From an uncultured Clostridia bacterium (GTDB taxonomy: Bacteria; Bacillota; Clostridia; Oscillospirales; CAG-272), in NCBI GenBank assembly GCA_946641795.1, contig CAMPBZ010000085.1, positions 1 through 5,447 of the forward strand: 5,447 bases of DNA. Direction: 5' to 3'. This document shows positions 1 through 5,447 of the stretch, one piece after another. The notes beneath the pieces were generated by a model. It was not told where the DNA came from. It ran no database searches and saw only the letters and a list, made by a program, of their open reading frames with translations. Position numbers and translations under genes: made by a program. Positions within the stretch are counted from its first letter, which is position 1. Every line of letters starts with the position of its first letter.

Positions 1-2
1 TG

Positions 3-167
3 GTGTTCGGCGCAAAGGATCCGCGTTCCGGCGCTTATGGCAGTTTGATCGACCTTTCCGCCCTCCCGCTGGAATCCAGACCGCAGGTCACCGGCGGCGT
101 TTTGGCTGAGGAGTGTTTAGAGCCGATCCGCCGCTTTTTTCAAGAGAAACGCAAACAATCCAAATGA
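3..167 (+). CDS. tadA: tRNA adenosine(34) deaminase TadA, C-terminal fragment
   Basis: This is the last 54 codons of a gene that begins left of the window. TadA converts adenosine to inosine at the wobble position 34 of tRNA-Arg(ACG), so that one tRNA reads several codons. Seen here are the C-terminal hallmarks of the family: an opening VFGAKD followed by GAYGSLIDL, then a GGVLAEEC segment and a basic tail with FF before EKRK. These line up with my recollection of E. coli TadA (FGARD, GAAGSLMD, ILADEC, FF..RR). The zinc-binding HAE and PCxxC motifs lie upstream and cannot be checked, so another nucleoside deaminase of the same family is not fully excluded. The stop lies 20 bases before asnA on the same strand, so the two may share a transcript. 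Confidence 0.85.
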   Translation: MFGAKDPRSGAYGSLIDLSALPLESRPQVTGGVLAEECLEPIRRFFQEKRKQSK

Positions 168-173
168 ACAAAT

Positions 174-180
174 AAAGAGG
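174..180 (+). promoter_or_regulatory. Ribosome binding site of asnA
   Basis: AAAGAGG lies 7 bases before the ATG at 188 and supports that start. The gap between the tadA stop and this ATG is only 20 bases. There is no room for a separate terminator, promoter or leader RNA, so asnA is probably read from a promoter upstream of tadA or inside it. Confidence 0.7.
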
Positions 181-187
181 ACTTTTT

Positions 188-1192
188 ATGCAAAATACCG
201 TTATTCCAAAGGGTTACCGCTCTTTTTTGACCCTTCGCCAAACCGAATATGCCATCAAAAAGGTCAAGGACTTTTTCGAGCGTGACCTTGCAACGCAGCT
301 CAACCTGACGCGTGTTTCCGCGCCTCTTTTCGTCGCGCCCGAAAGCGGACTGAACGACGATCTCAACGGAGTGGAACGTCCGGTCGGATTTGATCTGCTT
401 AGCGGCAAAGAATTGGAGATCGTCCATTCGCTTGCAAAGTGGAAGCGTTACGCTCTCAAAGAATACGATTTTGAAGTGGGCGAGGGGCTTTATACCGATA
501 TGAACGCCATCCGGCGGGATGAGGAAACCGACAACATTCACTCAATGTTTGTGGATCAATGGGACTGGGAAAAGATCATTCGCCGCGAGGAACGGACGCA
601 GAAGACCCTGCACGATACGGTAAAATGTATTTATGCGGCCTTGCGCCATACCGAAAACTACATTGTAAACGAGTATTCCTTTATCAATAAACTCCTGCCC
701 GAAAAAATCACCTTTGTTACCACCCAGGAGCTGGAAGACCGCTACCCGGAAAAAACGCCGAAGGAGCGAGAATATCTTGCGGCAAAGGAATACGGCGCCA
801 TCTTTTTGGAACAAATCGGCGGCGCAATGAAGAGCGGAAAGATCCACGACGGCAGAGCCCCCGACTACGATGACTGGTCGCTGAACGGCGATATCATCGT
901 TTATTACCCGGTATTGGATATTTCGCTGGAACTTTCCTCTATGGGCATTCGCGTGGACGAGGAGGCGCTCAAACGCCAGCTTGCCGTCCGCGGGTGCGAG
1001 GAACGCGCAAAATTGCCCTTCCACCGCGCGCTTTTGAACGGGGAACTGCCCTATACCATTGGCGGCGGCATCGGCCAATCGCGTATGTGTATGTTCTTCT
1101 TGCGCAAAGCGCATATCGGCGAGGTGCAATCCTCTTATTGGAAGCCGGAGGAGGTTGCCGCCTGCAACGCGGCGGGCGTACATCTGCTTTAA
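188..1192 (+). CDS. asnA: Aspartate--ammonia ligase (asparagine synthetase A)
   Basis: This cytosolic enzyme makes L-asparagine from L-aspartate, ammonia and ATP (giving AMP and PPi) through an aspartyl-adenylate. It is a relative of the catalytic core of class II aspartyl/asparaginyl-tRNA synthetases. The 334-aa length matches the family (E. coli AsnA is 330 aa). Family blocks are visible in order: VHSLAKWKR at residues 79-87, GEGLYTDMNAIRRDE just after, FVDQWDWE at 121-128, GRAPDYDDW at 222-230, ELSSMGIRVD at 248-257, and the class II motif-3-like GGGIGQSR at 292-299, whose arginine normally contacts ATP. Compared with E. coli, the stretch between the DDW and LNGD blocks is shorter. All blocks are intact, so the enzyme should be active. 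It uses free ammonia and has no glutaminase domain, unlike AsnB. It follows tadA closely and is sealed from the trk operon by a terminator. Confidence 0.97.
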   Translation: MQNTVIPKGYRSFLTLRQTEYAIKKVKDFFERDLATQLNLTRVSAPLFVAPESGLNDDLNGVERPVGFDLLSGKELEIVHSLAKWKRYALKEYDFEVGEGLYTDMNAIRRDEETDNIHSMFVDQWDWEKIIRREERTQKTLHDTVKCIYAALRHTENYIVNEYSFINKLLPEKITFVTTQELEDRYPEKTPKEREYLAAKEYGAIFLEQIGGAMKSGKIHDGRAPDYDDWSLNGDIIVYYPVLDISLELSSMGIRVDEEALKRQLAVRGCEERAKLPFHRALLNGELPYTIGGGIGQSRMCMFFLRKAHIGEVQSSYWKPEEVAACNAAGVHLL

Positions 1193-1198
1193 TAGAAA

Positions 1199-1234
1199 AA
1201 GGAAGGATCTTAACGGATTCTTCCTTCTTCTTTT
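1199..1234 (+). terminator. Intrinsic terminator after asnA
   Basis: An imperfect hairpin starts 6 bases after the asnA stop. The left arm 1199-1210 pairs with 1215-1226 (core GGAAGGATC against GGATTCTTCC, with G-T wobbles) around a TAAC loop. It is followed by the pyrimidine-rich tract TTCTTCTTTT ending at 1234. The stem is only moderately stable, but its position between a stop codon and a strong new promoter supports the call. Confidence 0.8.
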
Positions 1235-1244
1235 GCCGAAATGA

Positions 1245-1273
1245 TTGACAAAACAGGCAGGATGTGATATAAT
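1245..1273 (+). promoter_or_regulatory. Strong vegetative promoter for trkA-trkH
   Basis: TTGACA at 1245-1250 and TATAAT at 1268-1273 are both perfect consensus hexamers, separated by the optimal 17 bases. A TG at 1265-1266, one base before the -10 element, makes it an extended -10 promoter as well. Transcription should start near 1280, leaving a leader of about 50 bases before the trkA ATG. The sequence predicts high basal expression by the housekeeping sigma factor. No obvious operator was seen around it. Confidence 0.9.
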
Positions 1274-1312
1274 AGCAACAATAAAGTGGAAAGTTTTTCT
1301 TGCATAGTTATC

Positions 1313-1320
1313 AGAAAGGA
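1313..1320 (+). promoter_or_regulatory. Ribosome binding site that fixes the trkA start
   Basis: AGAAAGGA ends 9 bases before the ATG at 1330, and the protein then begins directly with the first Rossmann strand. An in-frame TTG at 1300 lies upstream of this site and would add ten residues with no family support. Part of the site (GGA, 1318-1320) can pair with an upstream stretch at 1293-1300. Confidence 0.75.
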
Positions 1321-1329
1321 AAAACAGGA

Positions 1330-2688
1330 ATGAAGATTTTAATTGCCGGTAGCGGAAAATTGGGTGAAACGCTTGCACGCCAGCTCTCTTTGGAAAAACA
1401 CGAAATTACCCTGGTGGATATGGATCCCTCCGTGTTGGAATTGAGCGTGAACCGCTATGACGTTATGGCCGTTCAGGGAAACTGCGCGGCAATGGACGTT
1501 TTGCAGGAGGCGGGCGTAGAGAACGCCAATTTGCTGATTGCCGTTACCGGATCGGACGAGGCAAACCTTCTTTGCTGCACTACCGCGCACTGGATCAATC
1601 CCAAACTGCATACCATTGCCCGCATTCGCAACCCCGAATACAACGAGCAGGCATACCTGATGCGCGACGCGTTTGCAATTTCTATGACCGTCAATCCCGA
1701 CCAACAAGCGGCAATTGAAATTGAGCGGTTGCTCAAATATCCGGGTTTCCTCCGGCGCGATACCTTTGCAAAGGGAAGAATGGAGATTGTAGAGCTCCGC
1801 TTGGAGGAGGGAAGCAAGCTTTGCAACCTTCCTTTGAGCAGTTTGAACAGCGTTACCAAGTGCAAGGTGCTGGTGTGCGCCGTTTTGCGCGACGGAAACG
1901 CCATTACGCCTTCCGGTAACTTTGTATTGGAGGAAGGCGACCGCCTGTTTGTAACGGCGCCTACCGATACGCTTTCGGTTCTTTTGAAAAACCTGGGCGC
2001 CATTACCCACCGCGTCTCGCGCGTGATGATCGTTGGCGGCGGCAAGATTGGCTATTACCTTGCCGACGCGCTTCAAAAAAGCCATATCGACGTACAGCTT
2101 GTTGAACGGAACGAGGAAAAATGCACGGCGCTGGCAAGTCTTTTGCCCGGCATCAACGTCATTCACGGCGACGCGAGCGAGCAAGCGCTCCTGGAAAGCG
2201 AAGGTCTGGCTTCCAGCTCCGCGCTGGTTGCGCTGACCGGCTTGGACGAGTTGAATATGGTCATTGCGCTTTATGGAAAACGCGCAAACATTCCCCAGGT
2301 CATTACCAAAGTCAGCCGGCTGGAAGATACGTCGGTTATTGACAGCCTTTCGCTGGGCAGCGTAATCAACCCCGGCAACCTTTGCTGCAATACCATTGTG
2401 CGGTATGTGCGCGCAATGCAAAATCAGGTTGGCGCGGCCATTACCGTGCACTCGATTGCCGACGGAAAAGCCGAGGCTTCCGAATTTTTGATCGACGAAA
2501 ACACGCCGCATTGCGGCGAGCCGCTCAAATCCCTCAAACTGCGGGATAACGTGCTGATCGTCGGCATCAACCGCGGCAACAAAACCGAGATCCCGAACGG
2601 CGATTCGGTCTTCCACGCGGGAGACACGGTTGTAGTCGTTTCGGGCGGTAACTCGGTCATCGGTCATTTCAGCGATATTTTCGCATAA
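1330..2688 (+). CDS. trkA: Trk potassium uptake system regulatory subunit TrkA
   Basis: A 452-aa cytosolic peripheral protein that binds NAD(H) or adenine nucleotides and gates K+ flow through the membrane partner TrkH. The protein is a tandem duplication. RCK_N 1 (about 1-120) has the dinucleotide-binding GSGKLG at 7-12, the acidic strand-2 end VDMD (D30, D32) and TGSDEAN at 73-79. RCK_C 1 spans about 149-220. RCK_N 2 (about 230-345) has GGGKIG at 236-241, LVERNEEK, and TGLDELN at 303-309. RCK_C 2 spans about 370-450. Length and architecture match E. coli TrkA (458 aa) rather than the single-RCK KtrA/KtrC proteins. Both nucleotide sites keep their glycines and acidic residues, so both look functional. 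The gene has its own strong promoter, and trkH follows after 16 bases, so the two subunits are co-expressed. Confidence 0.96.
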   Translation: MKILIAGSGKLGETLARQLSLEKHEITLVDMDPSVLELSVNRYDVMAVQGNCAAMDVLQEAGVENANLLIAVTGSDEANLLCCTTAHWINPKLHTIARIRNPEYNEQAYLMRDAFAISMTVNPDQQAAIEIERLLKYPGFLRRDTFAKGRMEIVELRLEEGSKLCNLPLSSLNSVTKCKVLVCAVLRDGNAITPSGNFVLEEGDRLFVTAPTDTLSVLLKNLGAITHRVSRVMIVGGGKIGYYLADALQKSHIDVQLVERNEEKCTALASLLPGINVIHGDASEQALLESEGLASSSALVALTGLDELNMVIALYGKRANIPQVITKVSRLEDTSVIDSLSLGSVINPGNLCCNTIVRYVRAMQNQVGAAITVHSIADGKAEASEFLIDENTPHCGEPLKSLKLRDNVLIVGINRGNKTEIPNGDSVFHAGDTVVVVSGGNSVIGHFSDIFA

Positions 2689-2690
2689 AC

Positions 2691-2697
2691 GGGAGAA
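2691..2697 (+). promoter_or_regulatory. Ribosome binding site of trkH
   Basis: GGGAGAA sits in the 16-base gap after the trkA stop, 7 bases before the ATG at 2705. It supports that start and translation of trkH from the trkA transcript. Confidence 0.7.
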
Positions 2698-2704
2698 ATC
2701 GCTT

Positions 2705-4165
2705 ATGAATTACCGGATGATAGGGCGGATCAACGCGCTCATTCTGCTGATTGAAGGCGTGTTTATGATCCCCGCATTGATTTTTTCGCTGGTGGACCGC
2801 GATTTTGCGGTTACCAAAGGGTTCCTGATCACAATAGGAGCCATTGTGGTATTTGCCGGCATTCTGCTTTTGCTTTCCCGCAAGGCCAAACGCGGATTTT
2901 ATGCGCGCGAGGGTTTGGTTTGCGTGGGGCTTGGCTGGGTGCTCATCAGTATTTTCGGCTCCTGCCCCTACTGGATCTCGGGCGAGATCCCCAATTTTGC
3001 AAACGCGCTGTTTGAGGCCGTTTCGGGTCTGACTACCACCGGTGCCTCGGTGGTGTCGTCGGTGGAAAGTTTAACGCGCGCTACCAACTACTGGCGTTGC
3101 TTTACCCACTGGTTGGGCGGTATGGGCGTGCTGGTCTTCCTGCTGGCCGTTGCCCCCATCGGCGAGCAGAGCGAGGGCTTTACAATGCACCTGTTGCGCG
3201 CCGAAAGCCCGGGGCCGAGCGTTGGCAAGCTGGTGCCGCGGATGCGTCGCACCGCCGCTATTCTGTACGTTATTTACATTTTGCTCACCTTTTTGGATTT
3301 CCTGTTTTTGGTTTGCGGGGAAATGTCGGCGTTTGACGCGCTTTGTACCTCGCTTGCAACGGCGGGCACCGGCGGATTTGGCATTCGGAACGACAGCCTT
3401 GCAAGTTATAGCCCCTATATTCAAAACGTTTGCACCGTCTTTATGCTGTTGTTCGGCGTTAACTTCAGCTGCTATTATCTCATTCTGCTCCGGCAGGTCA
3501 AAAACGTTCTCAAAGACGAGGAATTCCGTTGGTACTGGGGCGTTGTGATCGCTTCTACCGCGCTCATCACCTTCAATTTGTTCCGTGCCGTAACCTATAC
3601 CACCTTTGGGGAAACGTTGCGCCATTCGGCGTTCCAGGTCGCCGCTATCATTACAACCACCGGCTTTTCAACCACAAACTTTGACCTGTGGCCAACCTTC
3701 TCAAAAGCCATTCTGCTCATTTTGATGGCCATCGGCGCCTGCGCCGGCAGTACGGGCGGCGGTTTCAAGTTTGCGCGGGTGTTGATCCTTTTCAAGGCCT
3801 TAAAGCGCAATATCAGTCAACTGTTACACCCAAACAGCGTAAAGGTCATTCATATCAACGGCAGAAATGTGGACGAAAAAACCGTTTCCAATACTACGTC
3901 CTATCTGATTGCCTACGTTGCAATTTTGATTGTCAGTTTCCTGTTGCTCTGCATTGACAACATTTCGATCCTGACCGGATTTACCGCGGTGCTTGCTTGT
4001 ATGAACAACATCGGCCCCGGTTTGGATGCGGTCGGCCCGGCCTGCAATTACGGCGGGTTGAGCGTATTTTCCAAGATTGTGCTGATTATTGATATGCTGG
4101 CGGGGCGGTTGGAGATTTTCCCGATTTTGGTTTTGTTCAATCGCCGCACCTGGAAGAAGTATTAA
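2705..4165 (+). CDS. trkH: Trk-type potassium transporter membrane subunit TrkH
   Basis: A 486-aa polytopic inner-membrane protein that carries K+ into the cell; E. coli TrkH is 483 aa. Proteins of this superfamily consist of four M1-pore-M2 repeats, each supplying one selectivity-filter strand with a key glycine. All four are visible: TTTGAS at 110-115, TAGTGGFG at 219-226, TTTGFST at 317-323, and NNIGPGL at 434-440. The glycine-rich stretch AGSTGGGFK at 347-355 matches the intramembrane gating loop in the third repeat. Two extra hydrophobic helices precede the first repeat (about 8-30 and 40-58), as in TrkH. The C-terminus keeps the family block around DMLAGRLEIFPILVLF. It is the partner of the TrkA encoded just upstream. 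KtrB is a close alternative, but the length, the two N-terminal helices and the double-RCK partner favour TrkH. No defect is apparent. Confidence 0.96.
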   Translation: MNYRMIGRINALILLIEGVFMIPALIFSLVDRDFAVTKGFLITIGAIVVFAGILLLLSRKAKRGFYAREGLVCVGLGWVLISIFGSCPYWISGEIPNFANALFEAVSGLTTTGASVVSSVESLTRATNYWRCFTHWLGGMGVLVFLLAVAPIGEQSEGFTMHLLRAESPGPSVGKLVPRMRRTAAILYVIYILLTFLDFLFLVCGEMSAFDALCTSLATAGTGGFGIRNDSLASYSPYIQNVCTVFMLLFGVNFSCYYLILLRQVKNVLKDEEFRWYWGVVIASTALITFNLFRAVTYTTFGETLRHSAFQVAAIITTTGFSTTNFDLWPTFSKAILLILMAIGACAGSTGGGFKFARVLILFKALKRNISQLLHPNSVKVIHINGRNVDEKTVSNTTSYLIAYVAILIVSFLLLCIDNISILTGFTAVLACMNNIGPGLDAVGPACNYGGLSVFSKIVLIIDMLAGRLEIFPILVLFNRRTWKKY

Positions 4166-4169
4166 AAAT

Positions 4170-4211
4170 ACGCCGTTCCGTTTTTGCGTAACGGAACGGC
4201 GTTTATTTTTT
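4170..4211. terminator. Bidirectional terminator between trkH and the convergent small gene
   Basis: A 13-bp perfect stem pairs 4170-4182 with 4190-4202 (core CGCCGTTCCG/CGGAACGGCG) around a 7-base loop. On the plus strand it is followed by TTTATTTTTT to 4211. On the minus strand it is followed by TATTTTTAAT (complement of 4161-4170). It lies directly after the trkH stop and directly after the minus-strand gene's stop at 4212, so it can end both transcripts. Confidence 0.93.
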
Positions 4212-4589
4212 CTAACCGATCAATTCCGAAAGGGAAGCTTGATCGGCAAGCACATAATCGGTTTCTAACTGCGCCCGGTTGCGCTGAATGAACTGCCGGG
4301 CGGAACGGGTGCCGGGGATCAGATACAGGATTACATCCCGGTTCTGTACGCTTGCGGCAAAGTCCGAAAGGGCGATCAGGAGCAGTTCGTCTTTTTCAAA
4401 GCCGGCCACCGGATGGTATTTTGCCACCAGGGAGAACCGCCCCAAAAAGGGCGCCCGGTTGCAAAAAATATGGGAGATTACGCCGCGCCGCTCAAAAAAA
4501 CGCCGGGCAATCGTTTTTGCGTAATCGGAATTTTCCAGCAAAACGGGAGCAAGCTCTCCGGCTTTCAATTCCGCCGATAAATAATTCAT
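4212..4589 (-). CDS. Hypothetical protein, possible Rossmann-like fold (125 aa)
   Basis: I do not recognise this protein. It is soluble, with no signal peptide or membrane segment. The predicted pattern alternates strands and helices: strand APVLLE (14-19), an amphipathic helix (about 22-35), strand GVISHIFC (36-43), strand-like FSLVAKYH (52-59), strand ELLLIALSDFA (68-78), strand DVILYLIP (85-92), helix (about 94-108) and a short strand DYVLAD (111-116). The opening strand-helix-strand resembles a nucleotide-binding fold, but the usual GxGxxG turn is replaced by ENSDYA, so classical NAD binding is doubtful. The start at 4589 is chosen because AAAGGAGG lies 11 bases upstream. A longer in-frame start at 4757 would run back over the whole divergent gap and into the neighbouring gene. 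It is convergent to trkH and shares its terminator, so proximity to trk says little about its job. That it is a real gene is well supported; the fold is inference only. Confidence 0.75.
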   Translation of the reverse strand: MNYLSAELKAGELAPVLLENSDYAKTIARRFFERRGVISHIFCNRAPFLGRFSLVAKYHPVAGFEKDELLLIALSDFAASVQNRDVILYLIPGTRSARQFIQRNRAQLETDYVLADQASLSELIG

Positions 4590-4600
4590 TGCAATTCGCC

Positions 4601-4608
4601 CCTCCTTT
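4601..4608 (-). promoter_or_regulatory. Strong ribosome binding site of the minus-strand small gene
   Basis: The minus strand reads AAAGGAGG here, a near-perfect match to the anti-Shine-Dalgarno sequence, 11 bases before the ATG at 4589-4587. This site decides the start codon and is the best sign that the unknown frame is really translated. Confidence 0.8.
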
Positions 4609-4616
4609 CCGGCTTT

Positions 4617-4640
4617 TTTCTTTATTTTACCATAAAGAAA
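4617..4640. repeat. 9-bp perfect inverted repeat in the divergent intergenic gap
   Basis: TTTCTTTAT at 4617-4625 and ATAAAGAAA at 4632-4640 are exact reverse complements with a 6-base spacer. The repeat straddles the predicted -10 element of the minus-strand gene and lies upstream of the acetyltransferase. It could be an operator for a dimeric regulator. Because it is almost purely A/T, it could also be chance or a weak hairpin. Confidence 0.5.
4624..4632 (-). promoter_or_regulatory. Extended -10 promoter of the minus-strand small gene
   Basis: The minus strand reads TGGTAAAAT: a TAAAAT -10 hexamer (4629-4624) preceded by the TG of an extended -10 element. Seventeen bases further upstream is TTTCTT (4652-4647), a poor -35 match, so the extended -10 would have to carry recognition. 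Transcription would start around 4617, about 28 bases before the ATG. No comparably good plus-strand promoter for the acetyltransferase was found in this gap. Confidence 0.5.
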
Positions 4641-4670
4641 GCGAAAAAGAAAGGGGAGAATGGAAAATGC

Positions 4671-4675
4671 GGGAG
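4671..4675 (+). promoter_or_regulatory. Ribosome binding site that fixes the acetyltransferase start
   Basis: GGGAG lies 8 bases before the ATG at 4684. The alternative in-frame ATG at 4660 has its nearest purine-rich site (GGGGAG, ending at 4658) only one base away, which is too close to work. The 4684 start is therefore preferred. Confidence 0.65.
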
Positions 4676-4683
4676 AATTTTTT

Positions 4684-5259
4684 ATGAAAAAAGAGACCAT
4701 TTTCAGAACGTTTTCCAAAATGCCGGTTTTGCAAACCGAGCGTTTGACCTTGCGCAAGCTCTCGGTGCGCGACGCCGCGGATATGTTTGATTATGCCCGG
4801 CGGGATGACGTAACGCGCTACCTGACATGGAGCACCCACCCGGATATTTCCTACTCCCGCGAGTATCTGGAATACCTGCAAGGGCGCTATGCCGGCGGAA
4901 TGTACTACGATTGGGGGGTTGTGGATAAAGAGACCGGAAAAATGATTGGCACCTGCGGGTTTACTTCCTTCAACTGTACGCACGACAAAGCAGAGATCGG
5001 CTATGTCTTCCACCCCGATTATTGGGGAAAGGGAATTGCCCCGGAGGCGGTAAAAGCGATTATCAATTTCGGCTTTGAAAAGCTCAAACTGCACCGGATC
5101 GAAGCAAAGTTTATGAAAGAGAATGCCCGTTCGCTCCGCGTGATGGAAAAGGTTGGTATGACCTTTGAGGGCTACCAAAAAGAGGCCATGCTTATCAAAG
5201 GCCGGTACGTTACCATTGGCACCTGCGCCATTCTGCGCGCCGAATGGGAAAAGCAATAA
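4684..5259 (+). CDS. GNAT-family N-acetyltransferase, RimJ/RimL-like
   Basis: A 191-aa cytosolic enzyme predicted to move an acetyl group from acetyl-CoA to an amine. The N-terminal block LQTERLTLRKLSVRDAADMF is typical of the RimJ/RimL-type (Acetyltransf_3) branch. The central strand WGVVDKETGKMIGTCGF is followed by EIGYVFHPDYWGKGIAPEA, containing the acetyl-CoA pyrophosphate loop YWGKGIA at 113-119. Then come HRIEAKFMKENARSLRVMEKVGM, with the conserved asparagine at N147, and the closing GxxxEG..K...KGRY.....A block. Length is usual and no motif is missing. The substrate cannot be told: relatives acetylate ribosomal-protein N-termini, antibiotics, amino acids or other small amines. Its neighbours are a divergent unknown gene and a convergent permease, so context gives no substrate hint. 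It appears to be a single-gene transcript. Confidence 0.92.
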   Translation: MKKETIFRTFSKMPVLQTERLTLRKLSVRDAADMFDYARRDDVTRYLTWSTHPDISYSREYLEYLQGRYAGGMYYDWGVVDKETGKMIGTCGFTSFNCTHDKAEIGYVFHPDYWGKGIAPEAVKAIINFGFEKLKLHRIEAKFMKENARSLRVMEKVGMTFEGYQKEAMLIKGRYVTIGTCAILRAEWEKQ

Positions 5260-5270
5260 AGTATAAATCA

Positions 5271-5323
5271 AACAAGCGAGCCCGGCGGTGTTCCCGCCGG
5301 GCTCGCTTGTTGTCAATTGATTT
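5271..5323. terminator. Long GC-rich hairpin, likely bidirectional terminator
   Basis: An 18-bp perfect stem pairs 5271-5288 with 5294-5311 around a TGTTC loop. It lies 11 bases after the acetyltransferase stop and, on the other strand, 17 bases after the permease stop. Flanking AAATCA (5265-5270) and TGATTT (5318-5323) could extend the stem past a 6-base bulge. Neither side has a clean T run: the plus side continues TGTCAATTGATTTTATT and the minus side TGATTTATACTTT. Position between convergent genes makes termination the likeliest role. Confidence 0.8.
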
Positions 5324-5328
5324 TATTA

Positions 5329-5447
5329 TCAATCTTGGTTCTTATTCTTGTTGCCAATGTTGAGCACCAGGTTGGTAACAATACCAAGGATGAGTGCGCA
5401 GGCAACTGCGGTGAGGGTAACCTTACCAAAGGTGAGCGCCAGGCCGC
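5329..5447 (-). CDS. Probable uracil/xanthine permease (NCS2 family), C-terminal fragment
   Basis: Only the last 38 codons are in the window; the gene runs off the right edge. The visible piece is GLALTFGKVTLTAVACALILGIVTNLVLNIG plus a short polar tail rich in N and K. One hydrophobic helix closing with GIVxNLVL, preceded by an LxFGKVxLT-type segment, fits the last transmembrane helix and cytosolic tail of UraA/PyrP-type nucleobase:cation symporters, which import uracil with protons. This assignment rests on remembered family patterns over a short stretch, and other membrane transporters could end similarly. The reading frame and minus-strand orientation are supported by the hairpin that follows the stop. 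Confidence 0.5.
   Translation of the reverse strand, partial: GLALTFGKVTLTAVACALILGIVTNLVLNIGNKNKNQD

Noticed and set aside
1300..1329. Ten-residue N-terminal extension of TrkA from a TTG at 1300
   Set aside because: The ATG at 1330 has a well-spaced AGAAAGGA site and starts right at the first Rossmann strand, as family members do; the extension would span that ribosome site.
1274..1329. A riboswitch (for example the c-di-AMP ydaO/yuaA type) in front of the K+ operon
   Set aside because: Only about 50 bases of leader separate the predicted transcription start from the ATG, too short for such an aptamer plus expression platform, and no characteristic motif is visible.
542..1378. A 278-codon open frame on the minus strand over asnA and the trkA promoter
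   Set aside because: It crosses a terminator and a consensus promoter, overlaps the conserved asnA gene and has no recognisable motif or start signals.
1339..2667. A 442-codon open frame on the minus strand opposite trkA
   Set aside because: It is a mirror of trkA's codon bias. Its translation shows no family motifs, has no ribosome site of note, and lies wholly inside a gene with intact RCK motifs.
4660..4683. Eight-residue N-terminal extension of the acetyltransferase from the ATG at 4660
   Set aside because: The nearest purine-rich site is one base from this ATG, whereas GGGAG is 8 bases from the ATG at 4684.
4590..4757. 56-residue N-terminal extension of the minus-strand unknown protein
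   Set aside because: It would run through the predicted promoter and ribosome site and into the acetyltransferase coding region, and the extension is lysine-rich low-complexity sequence typical of translated A/T-rich intergenic DNA.
4627..5316. A minus-strand open frame of about 229 codons opposite the acetyltransferase
   Set aside because: It begins inside the 18-bp terminator hairpin and lies antisense to a gene with clear GNAT motifs.

Overview
The window looks like ordinary chromosome from a low-to-mid GC Bacillota, most likely an uncultured Clostridia-type gut bacterium. This rests on roughly balanced base composition, strong AGGAGG-type ribosome binding sites, consensus sigma-70/sigma-A promoter hexamers, short intergenic gaps and compact intrinsic terminators. 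No taxon can be fixed from the sequence alone. No mobile elements, CRISPR arrays, RNA genes or phage genes were seen.

Layout. The left edge holds the last 54 codons of a tadA-like tRNA adenosine deaminase (+). Twenty bases later comes asnA (+), an ammonia-dependent asparagine synthetase, closed by an intrinsic terminator at 1199-1234. A near-perfect extended -10 promoter at 1245-1273 then drives a two-gene potassium uptake operon: trkA (+, 1330-2688), a cytosolic double-RCK nucleotide-binding regulator, and trkH (+, 2705-4165), the ion-conducting membrane subunit with all four filter repeats visible. The operon ends at a bidirectional terminator (4170-4211) shared with a convergent small gene of unknown function (-, 4212-4589, 125 aa). 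A 94-base divergent gap (4590-4683) holds the minus-gene promoter, a 9-bp inverted repeat and the start signals of a GNAT-family acetyltransferase (+, 4684-5259). An 18-bp perfect hairpin (5271-5311) separates that gene from the C-terminal end of a minus-strand gene that looks like an NCS2-family uracil/xanthine permease, cut by the right edge.

How the genes fit together. TrkA and TrkH form one functional unit: TrkA binds nucleotides on the cytosolic face and gates K+ flow through TrkH. The other genes (tRNA modification, asparagine synthesis, acetyl transfer, nucleobase uptake) are independent housekeeping functions in separate transcription units. I found no convincing undescribed system. 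The best leads are the unknown 125-aa protein, the inverted repeat over its promoter, a possible six-codon reading frame coupled to the acetyltransferase, and a leader hairpin that could cover the trkA ribosome binding site.
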